This document shows positions 54,704-64,000 of a stretch of DNA of 64,000 nt, one piece after another; within the stretch, counting starts at the first letter, position 1, and each line of letters begins with the position of its first letter. The notes below the pieces were generated by a model that saw nothing but the letters and a program-made list of their open reading frames with translations, did not search any database and was not told where the DNA came from. This stretch comes from Paludisphaera soli (GTDB lineage: Bacteria; Planctomycetota; Planctomycetia; Isosphaerales; Isosphaeraceae): positions 310,001 through 374,000 of the forward strand of contig NZ_JAALJI010000003.1 of the NCBI RefSeq assembly GCF_011064595.1, given 5' to 3'. The position numbers were made by a program, and so were the translations under genes.

Positions 54704-57121
54704 ATGGTCTCGTCGTCTGCCTTGCGTGCCGTGATCCGGAAGGCCGTCATGACCTGGCTGACGCTAGTCGCCCCCACGGTCGTGGGCGCCCAGACTCCCG
54801 AGGCGGACGCGGAGACCGACAGTCACCTCGCCTCGTTGCGGGATCGGCTCGAAGACCGGACGATCGAACTGCCCGTGCGCGAGGATCTGGCCCTGGAGAT
54901 GACCGGGACGCTCGACCGCTCGGCGCGAGCGGCGACCCGCCTGGAAGCCAAGCAGGCCCGCTGGGACTCGGCGGTCGCCCTCCTTGACGAGTTCGACCGC
55001 AAGAATCCCGACCACCCTCGCAAGCGGGAGTTCGGCCTCCAGGCGGCGGTCTATCGCTGGGCGCAGGCCCGCACCTGGCACGATCGGCGCGAGCTCTTCC
55101 CGACCCAGACCCAGTCCGTCACGAAGGAAGCGGAGGCCCTCGACGACGCCATCGCCCGGCTTCGCCTGCTGGTGGGCGGGGCCCCCGGCGGGCTCGCCGA
55201 CAACATCCGATTCCGACTCGCCTGGGCCCTGACCGACCGTGCGGCGCTCGAAGACGAGGGAGCCCCCACGGCCGCCCTCCGCCGCGAAGAGGCGCTGGAT
55301 TTGTTGAAGGAGCCGCCGACCGAGCCCTCCCTCGCGGGCTTCCACGCGCTCCTGAAAGCCGAGCTGCTTCGCGAGGCCGGCAAGCTCGACGAGGCCGCCG
55401 CACAGGTCGATCTCGCCCTCAAGGCCGACCCCCCGCCGCCGGAAGCCGAGGTGATGGACCTCCTCGTCCAAATCTTCGTCGATCGAGGTCGATTCGACGA
55501 GGCGAGGCGACGAGTCGAGGCGTCGGGGATTTCTGGCCCCCGTAAAGATCTGCTCAAGGTTCGCATCGGCCTCGCTGCGTGGGCCGCCGAACCGGCCGAT
55601 CCCGGGCGACGCGAGCGACGTCGGACGATCGAGGAGGACCTGGTCCAACGGATTCGGGCGCTCCGCGAGGCGAACACGACGGAGGTCCGCAGGGCCCTGG
55701 CCGACCTCGCGAGGTCGGCAGCGGAGTTCGATACCGACGCACCACACGCCCTCCGCGACGCGATGGCGGAGGGCTTCGAGATCCTGGGAGACCTCGACAA
55801 GGCCGCCGAATCCGCCGAGAAGGCCGCCGAACGCGCCGAGCAGGTCGGGCGGCGGGACGAGGCCGGCGCGTCGCGACTCCGGGCCGGCGGGTACCTGTTC
55901 CAGGCCGGTCGCAACGTCGAGGCCGCCGCCGTCCTCGGGAAGGTCGTGGCCGACACCGGTGCCGGGGACTCCCGTGCGAAGGCGGGGCTTCTGCAGACGC
56001 TCGCCCTCGGCCGGGCCCTCGCGGCCGGCTCGGGCGACGTCCCCCCCGACGCCTACGCGCGAGCCCTGGAGCGCCAGCTTCGAGACTTCCCGGACGACCC
56101 GACGGCCGACGAGGCTCGCTGGATGCTCGGGATGCTGGAGCATTCGAAGGGACGACGTGACGAGGCCCTGGCCCTCTGGAAGGCCGTGCCGGTGAAATCC
56201 CCGCGATGGATCCAGTCCCGGATCGCCGCCTGCGACGGCTTTCGCCGCGCGCTGGAGGACCAGATCGCGGCCGAGGAGCGCGACGGCCTGGAAGCTCGGT
56301 TCGCCGAGGCCTCCGCCTTCCTGGACGAGAGCCTGGCCCTGGGACGCGACCGACCGGACGCCGATCGGGCGGACCTCCTACTGGCTGGCGCCCGCCTGAA
56401 TCTCGTGCCCGTCGTCGGGAAGGCCGCGCTCGCCCGGGACGCCGCCGAGCAGTGCTCGGCGATGAACGTCAGCGCGGACCGCCGGTATGAGGCGCGACTC
56501 GCCCGACTGATCGCACTCGCGGTGCTCGGTCGATACCTCGAAGCCGAGCGCGAGGCTCAGCAGCATGCTGGGTGGGCCGTCGCCTCGGGACGCCCGGCGC
56601 TGCTGGATTCCCTCCGTCAGATCGACCTGGCGGCCTCCGCGGCCGACAGCGATCTATTGCAGCGGCGGCTCGGGTTGATCGCTCGACACCTGATCCAGCC
56701 GCTCCTCCAGGACGAATCGATCTCCGACGACGAGCGCAACGAGTTGACGTTCCGGCTGGCCCGCGCCCTCCTCTTCCAGGGCGACCCCAGGTCGGCCCAG
56801 GCCACGCTGCAGGGCTGGGCTCCATCGACCCGCAAGGCCGACGACCGCTTCCTCAAAGATCTGGCCGACACCTACTTCCGGCTCGAAGCCAACGAGCTGG
56901 CGATCGACGTGGAGCGGCTCCGCCTCAAGAATCTGACCGCCGGGGCGCCGGCGTGGTTCGACGCCCGTTATGGGCTCGCCCTGGCCTACTATCGCCTCGG
57001 CCGGAAGCAGGACGCCTTGCAGCTGATCGAGGGCACGGCGATCCTCCACCCCGACCTCGGCGGGGGGAGGCTGCGCGACAAATTCATCCGCCTCCGTCAA
57101 CGCCTCGGCTCGGGCCCTTGA
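54704..57121 (+). CDS. Exported TPR-repeat protein, 805 residues
   Basis: Begins at ATG 54704 with a hydrophobic signal (residues 13-29, 'PTVVGAQ'). The rest is almost all helical with many TPR-like units ('KLDEAAAQVDLALKADP', 'AAESAEKAAERAEQVG', 'LARALLFQGDPRSAQATL'), no catalytic motif. Ala and Arg content is very high. It may act as a scaffold in the envelope; partner unknown. Its last 38 bases overlap the end of the convergent esterase gene. Confidence 0.75.
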   Translation: MVSSSALRAVIRKAVMTWLTLVAPTVVGAQTPEADAETDSHLASLRDRLEDRTIELPVREDLALEMTGTLDRSARAATRLEAKQARWDSAVALLDEFDRKNPDHPRKREFGLQAAVYRWAQARTWHDRRELFPTQTQSVTKEAEALDDAIARLRLLVGGAPGGLADNIRFRLAWALTDRAALEDEGAPTAALRREEALDLLKEPPTEPSLAGFHALLKAELLREAGKLDEAAAQVDLALKADPPPPEAEVMDLLVQIFVDRGRFDEARRRVEASGISGPRKDLLKVRIGLAAWAAEPADPGRRERRRTIEEDLVQRIRALREANTTEVRRALADLARSAAEFDTDAPHALRDAMAEGFEILGDLDKAAESAEKAAERAEQVGRRDEAGASRLRAGGYLFQAGRNVEAAAVLGKVVADTGAGDSRAKAGLLQTLALGRALAAGSGDVPPDAYARALERQLRDFPDDPTADEARWMLGMLEHSKGRRDEALALWKAVPVKSPRWIQSRIAACDGFRRALEDQIAAEERDGLEARFAEASAFLDESLALGRDRPDADRADLLLAGARLNLVPVVGKAALARDAAEQCSAMNVSADRRYEARLARLIALAVLGRYLEAEREAQQHAGWAVASGRPALLDSLRQIDLAASAADSDLLQRRLGLIARHLIQPLLQDESISDDERNELTFRLARALLFQGDPRSAQATLQGWAPSTRKADDRFLKDLADTYFRLEANELAIDVERLRLKNLTAGAPAWFDARYGLALAYYRLGRKQDALQLIEGTAILHPDLGGGRLRDKFIRLRQRLGSGP

Positions 57122-58058
57122 GGCCGAACGCCTGGCGCAAGGCCCCGGCGATTTCGTCCACGGCCTCGCGGCCGCGGTCGAAGAACGGATAACGGCGCAG
57201 GAACCCGTGGATCATCCCGCCGTAGCGGGTGAGCTTCGCCGGCGTCCCGGAGGCCGACAAGCGCTCCGCGTAACGTTCGCCTTCGTCGCGGAGGACGTCG
57301 TGGCCGGCGGTAAGCACCAGCGCGGGGGCGAGCCCCGAGAGGTCGGTCGCCCGCATCGGCGACGCATAAGGTTCGTACCGCAGGCCCGGATCGGGGACGT
57401 ACTGGTCCCAGTACCACAGCATCTCCGCGCGGGTCAGCATGCAGCCCTCGGCGAAGAGGCGATAGCTCTCGGTCTCGAAATCGCAGTCGAGGATGGGGTA
57501 GGCGAGGATTTGCAGGGCGAGGGCCGCTCCGCCCCGATCGCGCGCCGTCAGGGCGGCCACGGCGGCGAGATTCCCCCCGGCGCTGTCCCCGCAGACCGCG
57601 AGGCGGGTCGGGTCGCCGCCGACCTCTCCCGCGTGCTTCGCGAACCAGGACAGTGCGGCGTAGGCGTCGTCGGCGGCGGCCGGGTATGGGTGCTCCGGGG
57701 CGAGTCGATAGCCGACCGAGGCCACGATCGCCCCGGAGGCGTTCGCCATCGCGCGGCAGACCCCTTCATGCGAGGCCAGGTCGCCGACCACCCAGCCGCC
57801 GCCGTGGTAATAGACCACCACGGGCGCCGGTCGCTCGTCGAGGTTCACCGGCGTGATCACACGGATGGGGAGCCCGCCGCCGGGCCCCGGGATCGTCCGA
57901 TCCTCGACTCGGCCGACTCGCGGCAGGCGACCCAGGAAGCGGGTGGAGACCCCCATCTGCGTTCGGGCCTGGGACGGGGTCATCTGATCGACCGTGGGGA
58001 GGCCCGACGCCGCCAGCTTGCCGAGGAACTCGCGCACCTGAGGGTCGAGGGGGGTCAA
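57084..58058 (-). CDS. HSL-type alpha/beta hydrolase (acetyl esterase-like)
   Basis: A 324-residue esterase of the hormone-sensitive lipase (bacterial family IV) group. 'YYHGGGW' (residues 83-89) is the oxyanion motif, 'GDSAGGN' (near 158-164) holds the nucleophile, with Asp in 'GHDVLRDEG' and His in 'MIHGF'. Hydrolyses short acyl esters. It starts with TTG 58058, seven bases after GGGGAG; no ATG or GTG in this frame fits better. It lies 39 bases after the CoA-disulfide reductase gene. Confidence 0.9.
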   Translation of the reverse strand: MTPLDPQVREFLGKLAASGLPTVDQMTPSQARTQMGVSTRFLGRLPRVGRVEDRTIPGPGGGLPIRVITPVNLDERPAPVVVYYHGGGWVVGDLASHEGVCRAMANASGAIVASVGYRLAPEHPYPAAADDAYAALSWFAKHAGEVGGDPTRLAVCGDSAGGNLAAVAALTARDRGGAALALQILAYPILDCDFETESYRLFAEGCMLTRAEMLWYWDQYVPDPGLRYEPYASPMRATDLSGLAPALVLTAGHDVLRDEGERYAERLSASGTPAKLTRYGGMIHGFLRRYPFFDRGREAVDEIAGALRQAFGLKGPSRGVDGGG

Positions 58059-58097
58059 GGCCGCACTCCCCGGCGGACGCGTCCTGCATAATGGTTG

Positions 58098-59756
58098 TCA
58101 GGCATGTTGATTCGTTGCGGGATGGTGGAGTCGATAGGTCTTGTAGCCGCCGCCCAGATTGTACGCGTCGAGGCCTGCCTCCCGCAGGATCAAAGTCGCC
58201 ATGTAGCCGCGCATCCCCACCTGGCAGTAGGCCACGACCGGACGATCTCGGGGGAGCTCGCCGAGCCGCTCGCGAAGCTCGTCGATCGGCATGTTCACCG
58301 CGGCGGGGATCGCGCCCGCCTGGAACTCCTTCGGCGTGCGGACGTCGAGGATCAACGCCTGGGAGTAGGTTTCGCTCTCCAGGTCCTCGACGTGGATCTG
58401 GGGGTAGAGACCGTCGGCGACATTCGCCGCGACGAAGCCGGCCATGTTCACCGGATCCTTGGCCGAACCGAACTGCGGCGCGTAGGCCAGCTCGACCTCC
58501 TGCAGATCATGCACGGTCATCATCGCCTGGATCGCCATCGCAAGGACGTTGATCCGATTGGCGACCCCCTCGGTCCCGACGACCTGGGCGCCGAGCAGCC
58601 GGTTCGACCCCGGCTCGGCCAGGAGCTTGATCGAGAGGGGCTTCGCGCCGGGATAATACCCGGCGTGGTGATTGGCGTGGACGTAGACCTTGAAGAACGC
58701 GGTTCCGACGCGCTCCAGGGCCTTCTGAGTCAGTCCGGTCGCCGCAAGGGTCTGGTCGAAGAACCCGACGATCGAGGTTCCCTGCGTCCCACGGTAGCGG
58801 CTCTCGCGGCCGAAGATGTTGTCGGCGGCGATGCGCCCCTGACGATTCGCGGGACCGGCGAGCGGGACCTGAGTCGGAGTTCCGGTCACGTAGTCCCGGG
58901 TCTCCACCACATCGCCCACCGCGTAAATCGACGGATCGCTCGTCCTCATGCGCTCATCGACCTGGACGCCTCCGCGCGGGCCCACGTCCAACCCGGCCTG
59001 GGCCGCCAGTTGGTTCTCCGGCCGGAGCCCGATGCCCAGGACGACCAACCCGGCCTCGAGCGTTCCGCCGGACTTCAGGGCGAGTGTGAGTCTCCCGCCC
59101 GAAGCGTGGATGGAGTCGATGGAGTTCTGGAGCAGCACCTCAGCGCCTCGCGAAACGAGGGCCTCCACGAACGGAGCCGTCATCTCGCGGTCGACGACGG
59201 GGAGCACCTGATCCTGCAACTCCACGACGGTGGTGCGCAGCCCCCTTCGCAGGAAGTTCTCGGCGAGTTCCAGGCCGATGAATCCGGCCCCCACGATCAC
59301 CGCGTGCTCGACCCCCTGGTCGACTACGGCCTTGATCCGATCAACGTCGTCCAGGTTTCGGAGCGTGTAGACGCCAGGCAGGTCCGCCCCCGGGATAGGG
59401 GGCTTCACCGGCACCGCGCCTGGGGCCAGGATCAGCGCATCGTATGAAAGCTCGGTCGTCGAGCCGTCGGCAAGGTTTCGCGCGGTCACGGTTCTGGCCC
59501 GGCGGTCGACCGCGATCGCCTCGGTCCGGGTGCGGACGTCGATGCGGTAACGCCGCCTGAGCAGGCTCGGCGTCGTGACGATCAACTTTTCGCGTGCGGC
59601 GATCTCGCCCCCGATGTAGTACGGCAGGCCGCAATTGGCGAACGAGACGTCGGGTCCTCGCTCCAGGATTACGATCTCGGCGCTCTCCGAAAGCCGCCTG
59701 GCTCTCGTCGCCGCCGAAGCTCCGCCCGCCACACCACCGATGATCACCAGCTTCAT
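58098..59756 (-). CDS. CoA-disulfide reductase/rhodanese fusion (FAD-dependent)
   Basis: A 552-residue flavoprotein. N-terminal FAD motif 'IIGGVAGGASAA', active Cys42 in 'SFANCGLPYY' typical of CoA-disulfide and NADH oxidase/persulfide reductases, NAD(P)-binding 'VIVGAGFIGLELAE' and 'AVGDVVE' at the FAD C-terminal part. The last 95 residues are a rhodanese domain whose Cys is in 'YCQVGMRGY'. Such CoADR-Rhd fusions reduce CoA disulfides or polysulfide/CoA-persulfide. Start ATG 59756. No sulfur genes are near. Confidence 0.93.
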   Translation of the reverse strand: MKLVIIGGVAGGASAATRARRLSESAEIVILERGPDVSFANCGLPYYIGGEIAAREKLIVTTPSLLRRRYRIDVRTRTEAIAVDRRARTVTARNLADGSTTELSYDALILAPGAVPVKPPIPGADLPGVYTLRNLDDVDRIKAVVDQGVEHAVIVGAGFIGLELAENFLRRGLRTTVVELQDQVLPVVDREMTAPFVEALVSRGAEVLLQNSIDSIHASGGRLTLALKSGGTLEAGLVVLGIGLRPENQLAAQAGLDVGPRGGVQVDERMRTSDPSIYAVGDVVETRDYVTGTPTQVPLAGPANRQGRIAADNIFGRESRYRGTQGTSIVGFFDQTLAATGLTQKALERVGTAFFKVYVHANHHAGYYPGAKPLSIKLLAEPGSNRLLGAQVVGTEGVANRINVLAMAIQAMMTVHDLQEVELAYAPQFGSAKDPVNMAGFVAANVADGLYPQIHVEDLESETYSQALILDVRTPKEFQAGAIPAAVNMPIDELRERLGELPRDRPVVAYCQVGMRGYMATLILREAGLDAYNLGGGYKTYRLHHPATNQHA

Positions 59757-60039
59757 CGCCGTTCCTCCGTGACGCAGGGCGTCCGCCTCGCATCCTTCGA
59801 GTGCGGAAGTCGATGCGGCGCCCTGGTCCCTGCCTCAGGAGGTCATCCTACGTCCCAACCCCCAGGATTGCCACGGCTACGAATCAAGCCTCGCGTGCGA
59901 CCAGGTCGACTGCTCCTCGAATCGTTCGAAACGAAACAGGACCGGGCCCGCGCGACTCCGGAGAGGAGAGTCGAGCGGTTCCCGGCCCGTGTCTCAAGGC
60001 GATTCAGCCAGGGATCGGCCACTTGGGCCGAGTCGCTTG

Positions 60040-60900
60040 TCAGCGAGGCTGGACGGTGGTCGCGGGGGCCGCGGCAGGAGCCGGGGCCGGGGTCCGCTCG
60101 ACCGCCTGCTTCACCTGATTCGTGATCGAGTTCGCGGGCTCGGGGACCTGGAGGTTCTTCAGCTCGCCGACGATCACCCGCACGCCCGACTGCAGCTCTT
60201 CACGGGAGAGCTGGCCGTCGTTGTTGGCGTCCATCACGCGGAAGACCACGCTGGCCGGGTTGACGATGGCCTTCTCGAACTCGTCGCGGCTCACCGCGCC
60301 GTTGTTGTCGAGGTCGGCCGTCTGGAAGGCGGCCTGGAGGCCGGCGCGGCCCAGCTCGACGGCGGCGCCGTTGAGTTCGGCCGGGTCGAGCTGGCTGTCG
60401 CCGTTCCGATCCGCGGTCAGGAAGAGGCTCTGGACGCCGGTCTGCACGGCCTGGCGGAGCTCGGTGGCGTCGAGGGAGCCGTCCTGATTCGTGTCGATCG
60501 CGGCCATGGCGTTCTTGCCGGCCTTGTCGATCTCGGGCTTGCTTCCCTGAGCCGCCGTCTCCTGCTCGGCCCGCTGCAGGACGAAGCGGAGGATCGGGCG
60601 CTGATTGAGGAGGTTCTCGCGAGCCTGATCGCCTTCCTCCTTCGTCACCTTGCCGTCGCCGTTGGCGTCGGCGCGGAAGAAGAAGCCGCCGACCAGCAGG
60701 TTGCCCGCGTCGACCGCCTCCTTCTGCGAGATCAGGCCGTCGTTGTTCACGTCGGCCATCTTGAAGAGCATCTTGGCCGAGTCCTGGACGTCGCCCAGGC
60801 TGTCGATGGGTCCGATGGGATCCTTGTCGTCGGCCCGCGCGACGGTGAAAGTACCGGCGACGAGCAGCGTCGAGAAGATGGTCAGAGTCCCTTTGTGCAT
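60040..60900 (-). CDS. Secreted protein with six EF-hand motifs
   Basis: A 286-residue protein starting at ATG 60900, seven bases after GGAG. Signal peptide at residues 5-23 ('TVARADD'). Six calcium-binding loops are visible: 'DVNNDGLISQKE', 'DANGDGKVTKEE', 'DTNQDGSLDATE', 'DRNGDSQLDPAE', 'DLDNNGAVSRDE' and 'DANNDGQLSREE', spaced as three pairs between residues 50 and 245. All keep acidic positions 1, 3 (or Asn), 5 and 12. An Ala/Pro tail ends it. Likely an exported calcium-binding protein; role unknown. Confidence 0.87.
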   Translation of the reverse strand: MHKGTLTIFSTLLVAGTFTVARADDKDPIGPIDSLGDVQDSAKMLFKMADVNNDGLISQKEAVDAGNLLVGGFFFRADANGDGKVTKEEGDQARENLLNQRPILRFVLQRAEQETAAQGSKPEIDKAGKNAMAAIDTNQDGSLDATELRQAVQTGVQSLFLTADRNGDSQLDPAELNGAAVELGRAGLQAAFQTADLDNNGAVSRDEFEKAIVNPASVVFRVMDANNDGQLSREELQSGVRVIVGELKNLQVPEPANSITNQVKQAVERTPAPAPAAAPATTVQPR

Positions 60901-61599
60901 CTCATGTCTCCTTGTCTGATCTTATGTTACGAAACTCTTCCTGAAGCTCAAGGCAGGCAGTCGTCCACATCAGGTACGGCTCAACAGTCCGAGTTCCGTG
61001 ACCACCTACGAGGGACACATCTATTGCAATCGGAGTACCATCGAGCTCGAAACCTCGAAGACTCTCCGTGAGTTTCACGGAAATCCGGATTAATTCGTTG
61101 ATGCTTCTCTATAGCGGAAAGCGGAGGTCCCAAATCCGTTGAATCCCTCGGCACTTCGAATTCCCTCATCCGCCCAGGCTCCGAGTCGGACCGGGTAGGG
61201 TGAAGCCCGGTTCTCGAACGTCGGGAAGCGGATCGCTCGGGGTGCAATAAGGTCCGAAGCTAACGGGCAAGCCCTCGCCGATCGCCAGGCCGAGGCCCCG
61301 CGTCGGCTGGGTTGATCGCCAAGTGCTCAAGACTTGTTGATCAACGACGGCGTCTTGAACACCATCGCGACATCCCTCACAACGCCCGCGAGGAACTTGT
61401 CGTGGTCTTCATGATGAGCGATGTACCTACGCGGAAAATCGACTCGTCGATGCCTGCATTTACTTCGACATCAAGGGTCGGAGGGCGGTACGGGCTTTGC
61501 TGTACGGATGCGAACCTGTCAGGCTTCCGAGTCCCTCTCCATCCATATGTGGCTCTCAATAGCCCGGCCGGAAGGTCGGGCCGAGCCGCGGGAGGCATC
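60901..61599. other. Gene-poor 699-base divergent region
   Basis: Lower in GC than its surroundings. Open frames run into the recQ start, but none resembles a family. A 10-base palindrome GTTGATCAAC lies near 61337. Promoters for recQ and the EF-hand gene must lie here; only the latter could be suggested. Confidence 0.35.
60924..60951 (-). promoter_or_regulatory. Candidate promoter of the EF-hand gene
   Basis: On the minus strand TTGAGC (60951-60946), a 16-base spacer and TAACAT (60929-60924), about 25 bases ahead of the ATG. Confidence 0.4.
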
Positions 61600-63075
61600 A
61601 TGCCCGAGTCAATCGACGTCGCGGTACCGGTCGCGGATCGCGGCGAGCTTACCCGGCGTCTTCGTTCGTTGTTCGGCTTCCGCAAGTTCCGACCCGGCCA
61701 GGAGCGAGTCGTGCAGGCTGCCCTGGAAGGGCGCGACACCCTCGTCGTCATGCCGACCGGATCGGGCAAGAGCCTTTGCTTCCAGCTCCCGGCACTGGAG
61801 TTACCCGGGGCGACCATCGTCGTCAGCCCTCTGATCGCACTCATGAAGGATCAGACCGAAGCCCTCCAGGCCCGCGGATTCGAGGCGATCGCGATTAACA
61901 GCACGCTCTCATCGGCCGACCGAGCGGCGGCCGAGGATCGTCTTCGAAACGACTTTCACGGATTCATTTACACGACGCCCGAGCAGCTCGCCTCCGCCGA
62001 ATTCCGTTCACTCCTACGCGGGTGCCTGATCGACCTCTTCGTGGTCGACGAGGCTCATTGCGTCAGCCAGTGGGGCCACGATTTCCGGCCCGAGTTTCTC
62101 ACGCTCGGTTCGGTCATCGAGGACCTGGGGAATCCCACGGTGCTCGCCCTGACCGCGACCGCCACGGCCTCGGTTATCGAGGACGTCTTGAAGCAGCTGC
62201 GCATCCCGGACGCAGGCGTGGTGCACACCGGCTTCTACCGGGATAATCTGCACCTGCTCGCCTGCGAGACCAACGGCGAGGAGGACAAGGTCGAGCGGAT
62301 CGCCTCGCTCCTGATCGCCAATCCGGGGCCGGGCATCATTTACGCCGCGACCGTCAAGAGCGTGAAGGAGATCAGCGAACGGCTGGCCGAGAAAGGGCTC
62401 GTCGTCACCTCGTATCACGGCCGCATGCGGAAGGCCGAACGTGAGGAGAATCAGGATCTCTTCATGAGCGGCAAGATCCCCATCATGGTCGCGACGAATG
62501 CGTTCGGCATGGGAATCGACAAGCCGGACGTCCGATTCGTCATCCACGCCCATCCCCCAGCGACGATCGAGGCGTTCTATCAGGAGTTCGGCCGCGCCGG
62601 CCGCGACGGCGAGGCCGCCCGTTGCGTCCTGATGCACCACGGCGACGACTGGAAGCTCCACAACTTCTTCCAGGCAGGCCGCTATCCGTCGGGCGAAGAT
62701 CTCGTCAACGCCCACCACGCCCTGAAGCGGTTCGACGCCGAGCCCCCCACGTTCGAGCAGTTGACGAGCCTCTCCCCCCTGCCCCGGACGAAGCTCAAGA
62801 CCGCGATGAACTTCTTCCGGAGCCAGGGGATCGTCAAGGAAGACCTCGCGGGCAAACTGCACCTGCTCCGCGCCGACATGGACCTCGACTCGCTCACCCG
62901 CCTGGCCAGGCACTACGAGGAGAAGGACGAGGTGGACCGCATGAACCAGCAGCGCGTCGTCGAATACGCCGCGATGCGGTCTTGCCGCTGGTCCGCCCTC
63001 CTGGATTACTTCGGCGACGAGGAGTTCGCCGCCGCTTGCGGACGCTGCGACAACTGCCACGGCCACGCGGCCTGA
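61600..63075 (+). CDS. recQ: RecQ family ATP-dependent DNA helicase (short form)
   Basis: A 491-residue helicase. Walker A 'MPTGSGKS' (51-58), '[17 protein letters not shown]' (motif II and aromatic-rich loop), 'LALTATAT' (motif III), '[15 protein letters not shown]' (motif V) and '[10 protein letters not shown]' (motif VI). The C-terminus has the RecQ zinc cysteines 'CRW...CGRCDNC'. There is no HRDC domain and the winged-helix is short or absent, so it is a RecQ core form, shorter than E. coli RecQ. ATG 61600 follows GGGAGG; upstream in-frame sequence is not helicase-like. Confidence 0.9.
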   Translation: MPESIDVAVPVADRGELTRRLRSLFGFRKFRPGQERVVQAALEGRDTLVVMPTGSGKSLCFQLPALELPGATIVVSPLIALMKDQTEALQARGFEAIAINSTLSSADRAAAEDRLRNDFHGFIYTTPEQLASAEFRSLLRGCLIDLFVVDEAHCVSQWGHDFRPEFLTLGSVIEDLGNPTVLALTATATASVIEDVLKQLRIPDAGVVHTGFYRDNLHLLACETNGEEDKVERIASLLIANPGPGIIYAATVKSVKEISERLAEKGLVVTSYHGRMRKAEREENQDLFMSGKIPIMVATNAFGMGIDKPDVRFVIHAHPPATIEAFYQEFGRAGRDGEAARCVLMHHGDDWKLHNFFQAGRYPSGEDLVNAHHALKRFDAEPPTFEQLTSLSPLPRTKLKTAMNFFRSQGIVKEDLAGKLHLLRADMDLDSLTRLARHYEEKDEVDRMNQQRVVEYAAMRSCRWSALLDYFGDEEFAAACGRCDNCHGHAA

Positions 63076-63093
63076 CCCGCTCTTCGCACCCCT

Positions 63094-63140
63094 GCGACCG
63101 CGCGAGCCTCCGCCAGGCTCGCGCGGTCGCTATTGTTTTG
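63094..63140 (+). terminator. Rho-independent terminator after recQ
   Basis: A perfect 15-base stem, GCGACCGCGCGAGCC (63094-63108) with GGCTCGCGCGGTCGC (63116-63130), 7-base loop, then TATTGTTTTG. Confidence 0.88.
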
Positions 63141-63276
63141 ACGCCCGCCCCTTTCGGCGTTCCGATTCCGACAGGGGGCTTCGAAACGAAAAGGAGCCCC
63201 GCCGAAGACGACCCACTCTTGGCGGGAGATCCTTGACGGGGCTTGCTCTGGTCTTGATCGTCCTGAACGGGACGGC

Positions 63277-64000
63277 TCAGCGGCCGGCGTTCCGGCCCTT
63301 GTCGTCGATGTTCACGTCGCCGTGCTTGTCGACCTTGAGCTGTTCCTTACGGACAGTGCCCGAGGCCTGCTCGGTTCCCTGAACTTTCCGCTTGCCGACG
63401 GAAACCTCGTCCGTGACGACGGTCTCCTTCTCGACGTCGATCTCCTCACGCCTGACGGGGATGCGGACCTCCTCGGAGCCGGAGGCCGAGATGCCGCCAG
63501 GTACGGCGCGGCCGGAGCCGGGACGACGCTCGACGACGATCTCCTCACGCTCGACCGGGACGGTGACGGTCTTGTTCTCCGTGACGACTTCCTTGCGCAC
63601 CGAGACGTCGCCAGCCTCGACCGAGTGCTTGCCGACCTTCAGCCGCTCCTCGTGAAGCTTGAAGGTGCGGTCGTAGGCGCTGCGGACGGCGTCGCGGGCC
63701 TGGTCCCAGGTCACGCTGGCGGCGTGCTTCGTCTTGCCCCAACCCTGCTTGAGGTCGTTCTCGACCTCGGCGAAGGGCCGGCCGCCGTACTGGTTGTACG
63801 CATCCCCGCCGTAGCGGTTCGCGGACCGGTAGTCGAAGACGTCCTTCACGGCGTGCTTGGCCTTGTCCCAGGTCAGGGAGGCCGCATGCTTCGTCTCGCC
63901 CCAGCCCTTCTGCAGGTCGCCTTCGATCTCGTCGTAAGGCTTGCCGGAGTAGCGGGCCTCCGATTCGCCGGCGTAGTGGTAGGCGGGCTCGTAAGTCTCG
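63277..64000 (-). CDS. DUF2382 (YsnF/AvaK-type) stress protein, 5' partial
   Basis: The frame is open to the window edge, so the N-terminus is missing; GTG at 63849 is an internal codon, not the start. The visible part has two tandem copies of an approximately 50-residue unit, each with 'GWG-TKHAAS-TWD-A' (63887-63950 and 63710-63770 regions), then a C-terminal domain of 120 residues of alternating Glu/Val/Lys/Arg strands typical of DUF2382 ('VPVEREEIVVERR', 'IPVRREEIDVEKETVV'). DUF2382 proteins are general stress proteins with charged beta strands. Function unknown in detail. Confidence 0.75.
   Translation of the reverse strand, partial: ETYEPAYHYAGESEARYSGKPYDEIEGDLQKGWGETKHAASLTWDKAKHAVKDVFDYRSANRYGGDAYNQYGGRPFAEVENDLKQGWGKTKHAASVTWDQARDAVRSAYDRTFKLHEERLKVGKHSVEAGDVSVRKEVVTENKTVTVPVEREEIVVERRPGSGRAVPGGISASGSEEVRIPVRREEIDVEKETVVTDEVSVGKRKVQGTEQASGTVRKEQLKVDKHGDVNIDDKGRNAGR

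Noticed and set aside
61312-61599. N-terminal extension of RecQ
   Set aside because: The extra residues are unlike RecQ, and the ATG at 61600 has a strong ribosome-binding site directly before the helicase domain.

Overview
The window reads as chromosome of a high-GC planctomycete, most likely Isosphaeraceae (the Paludisphaera/Singulisphaera/Tautonia neighbourhood). That placement is an inference from family content: DUF1571, TIGR03067, DUF1573, a Tat-exported Gfo/Idh/MocA dehydrogenase, a formylglycine sulfatase, M28 and M20 peptidases, many stand-alone STAS and PilZ proteins, and frequent GTG/TTG starts. No rRNA, tRNA, CRISPR array, prophage or intact insertion sequence was seen. Both ends cut genes: an NfeD-type membrane protein on the left and a DUF2382 stress protein on the right.

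Layout. 1-3.2 kb: NfeD protein, a lone receiver-domain protein, a DUF1571 envelope protein. 3.4-11.2 kb: seven minus-strand genes forming a type II fatty-acid/polyketide-like cluster (dehydratase, acyl carrier protein, dehydratase, degenerate ketosynthase, active ketosynthase, membrane-anchored alpha/beta hydrolase, GH3 acyl-adenylase). This is the most unusual locus here. 11.5-17.2 kb: PD40 beta-propeller protein, M28 peptidase, a small secreted Tyr/Trp-rich protein, M20 deacylase, elongation factor P with Asn at the modification site. 17.6-23.3 kb: TetR regulator, RND adaptor and RND pump behind a palindromic promoter. 23.3-30.7 kb: an intergenic inverted repeat, a gluzincin-like protein, a CNNM/CorC membrane protein, the lutABC lactate-oxidation operon and a convergent citrate synthase. 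30.9-34.7 kb: an ApbE-DoxX-Gfo/Idh/MocA operon, in which the DoxX gene appears to use a CTG start. 35-43 kb: small hypothetical gene, STAS protein, rhomboid protease, GNAT, then convergent trpD and HtrA, then sulfatase, TIGR03067 and MobA-like genes. 43-50.4 kb: TTG-initiated glycine-rich RRM protein, DksA/TraR zinc-finger protein, two overlapping envelope-type genes, a decayed BaeRF3 gene, PilZ, two STAS genes. 50.8-59.8 kb: DUF1573 protein overlapping a TuaH-like glycosyltransferase, nucleoside-type MFS permease, TPR protein, HSL-type esterase, CoA-disulfide-reductase/rhodanese fusion. 60-64 kb: six-EF-hand secreted protein, RecQ helicase, DUF2382 protein.

Functional themes: lactate is oxidised to pyruvate by LutABC, with citrate synthase alongside. 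The RND block is probably autoregulated efflux. The FabF-like block probably makes a specialised acyl or polyene chain whose release or conjugation uses the hydrolase and the GH3 enzyme. The product is unknown and cannot be read from sequence alone.
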